Shown here one piece after another: positions 5,824 through 6,585 of a stretch of DNA of 6,585 bases. The notes beneath the pieces were generated by a model. It was not told the DNA's origin, ran no database searches, and saw only the letters and a program-made list of their open reading frames with translations. Made by a program: the position numbers and the translations under genes. Origin of the DNA: Deltaproteobacteria bacterium (GTDB taxonomy: Bacteria > Desulfobacterota > Dissulfuribacteria > Dissulfuribacterales > QOAL01); NCBI GenBank assembly GCA_026988585.1, contig JALSKY010000292.1:1-6585 (forward strand), written 5' to 3'. Within the stretch, counting starts at the first letter, position 1. Each line of letters begins with the position of its first letter.

Positions 5824-6397
5824 TTCATTTCTCTCATCAGCAATGGAGCTTGTCCGATCCGGCGGGCAGGTCATGATTCCGTTGCTGATGATATCTGTCT
5901 GGCTATGGAGCGTGATCATTCTGACAGGCCTGGAGATAATGGTGTGGGCGCCTGGCAAGCCCAATTCCAGAAGCCAGGAACTCTCCATGAGGACCGTAAG
6001 GCTTCTCATGGAAAAGAAGATGACCAACAGCCAGAAAATCAACCGCAGAATCCTTGCCGGCATTGTGACACAGACCACCAGCCCTTTGAGATCAGGGGTG
6101 CAAACCATCAAACTCCTGTCAACTATTGCACCCCTTCTCGGACTTCTCGGTACGGTGAACGGAATGATAAGCACCTTTGATGTAGTGGCCCAATTTGGTA
6201 CCGGCAATGCCAAGGCACTTGCATCTGGAATATCAGAGGCCATGGTCACCACCCAGACCGGCCTCGTGGTAGCAGTGCCTGGGATGATAGCTGGATTGAT
6301 CCTTGAGAGTAAAACCAGGAAGATCAAGGAGAGGCTTGAGAGTTATGGGCTTGGGCTTTTAAAGAGAAACGGTACCGCTCGAGGTAAAGAGCTATGA
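5798..6397 (+). CDS. exbB: ExbB-type proton channel subunit (short, ExbB2-like)
   Basis: This is a 199-residue inner-membrane subunit of the TonB energiser. TM1 is at about 25-46, after SGGQVMIP (21-28). TM2 is at about 103-127 with APLLGLLGTVNGMISTF (111-127). TM3 is at about 146-169 with GISEAMVTTQTG (144-155). The family Thr residues in TM2 and TM3 thought to line the proton path are present. It is shorter than E. coli ExbB (about 240) and close to the ExbB2 partners of TtpC. The start is uncertain: in-frame ATGs lie at 5798, 5804, 5816 and 5843, and none has a clear ribosome site. The 5816 ATG overlaps the ttpC stop by 8 nt and the 5798 ATG by 26 nt, so translation probably depends on ribosomes finishing ttpC. 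The stop overlaps exbD by ATGA. Confidence 0.9.
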   Translation: MQMPVPMIDSFLSSAMELVRSGGQVMIPLLMISVWLWSVIILTGLEIMVWAPGKPNSRSQELSMRTVRLLMEKKMTNSQKINRRILAGIVTQTTSPLRSGVQTIKLLSTIAPLLGLLGTVNGMISTFDVVAQFGTGNAKALASGISEAMVTTQTGLVVAVPGMIAGLILESKTRKIKERLESYGLGLLKRNGTARGKEL

Positions 6398-6585
6398 GCA
6401 TGACCAACGGATTCAGGAGTCGTTACAGGGAGTCAGACACAACTGATATCAACATGACGCCGCTCATAGATATGGTGTTCATCCTTCTCATATTCTTCCT
6501 GGTAACAACCAGTTTTGTCAGAGAGGCGGGAGTGGAAGTGAACAGGCCTGCGGCCAAGACCGCCAGCACTCAGGAGAAGACCAAC
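6394..6585 (+). CDS. exbD: ExbD/TolR-type energiser subunit (partial, cut by window end)
   Basis: Only the first 64 codons are present; the gene is open at the right edge of the window. A short cytoplasmic N-terminus leads to INMTPLIDMVFILLIFFLV at 19-37, the single transmembrane helix of ExbD/TolR proteins. Asp26 corresponds to the essential proton-carrying aspartate (Asp25 in E. coli ExbD). TTSFVREAGVEVNRP (38-52) follows at the start of the periplasmic part and resembles ExbD2 proteins of TonB2 systems. The start codon overlaps the exbB stop in ATGA, with GAGG at 6381-6384 as a ribosome site. It should form the ion-conducting complex with ExbB and the TtpC-like protein; a tonB gene is expected next. 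Confidence 0.92.
   Translation, partial: MSMTNGFRSRYRESDTTDINMTPLIDMVFILLIFFLVTTSFVREAGVEVNRPAAKTASTQEKTN

Noticed and set aside
5905..6180. Plus-strand open frame of 91 codons inside exbB
   Set aside because: It is an out-of-frame reading of exbB with low-complexity polar sequence and no recognisable domain.

Overview
The window holds most of a Gram-negative vitamin B12 (corrinoid) uptake locus. It reads left to right, entirely on the + strand, and no mobile element, CRISPR array or tRNA/rRNA gene is visible. The outer-membrane receptor, the periplasmic binding protein and the TtpC-type TonB energiser require a diderm bacterium. The layout (cobalamin riboswitch, BtuB-like receptor, BtuF-like protein, DUF3450, TtpC, ExbB, ExbD) fits Desulfobacterota/deltaproteobacteria, and also Gammaproteobacteria such as Vibrio or Shewanella that carry a TonB2-type system. 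I favour the former, but only weakly, because no taxonomic marker gene is present.

Region 1 (1-480) is a non-coding leader. It has a candidate sigma70 promoter, a well-conserved cobalamin riboswitch aptamer (about 79-247), and a long expression platform of about 230 nt. The platform contains a segment (377-411) that can pair with the B12 box and the 3' strand of P1. It also contains a hairpin whose loop matches the aptamer L5 loop, and a possible anti-Shine-Dalgarno sequence. Together these suggest a translational ON/OFF switch.

Region 2 (481-3431) encodes a TonB-dependent outer-membrane receptor (BtuB-like, 664 aa) and, 20 nt later, a periplasmic ABC-type substrate-binding protein (BtuF-like, 311 aa). 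Both should be governed by the riboswitch. No BtuC permease or BtuD ATPase gene is present in the window.

Region 3 (3432-3634) is a 203-nt intergenic gap. It has a 9-bp inverted repeat and then a strong extended -10 promoter, so the downstream genes probably have their own transcription start.

Region 4 (3635-6585) is a tightly overlapping energiser operon: a DUF3450 coiled-coil periplasmic protein, a TtpC-like protein (large periplasmic N-terminus plus a MotA/TolQ/ExbB channel domain), a short ExbB, and the first 64 codons of an ExbD cut by the window edge. This matches the four-component TonB2-TtpC system known from Vibrio, and a tonB gene is expected just downstream. Functionally, the energiser would use proton-motive force to drive the receptor, which passes corrinoid to the binding protein for an inner-membrane ABC transporter encoded elsewhere.
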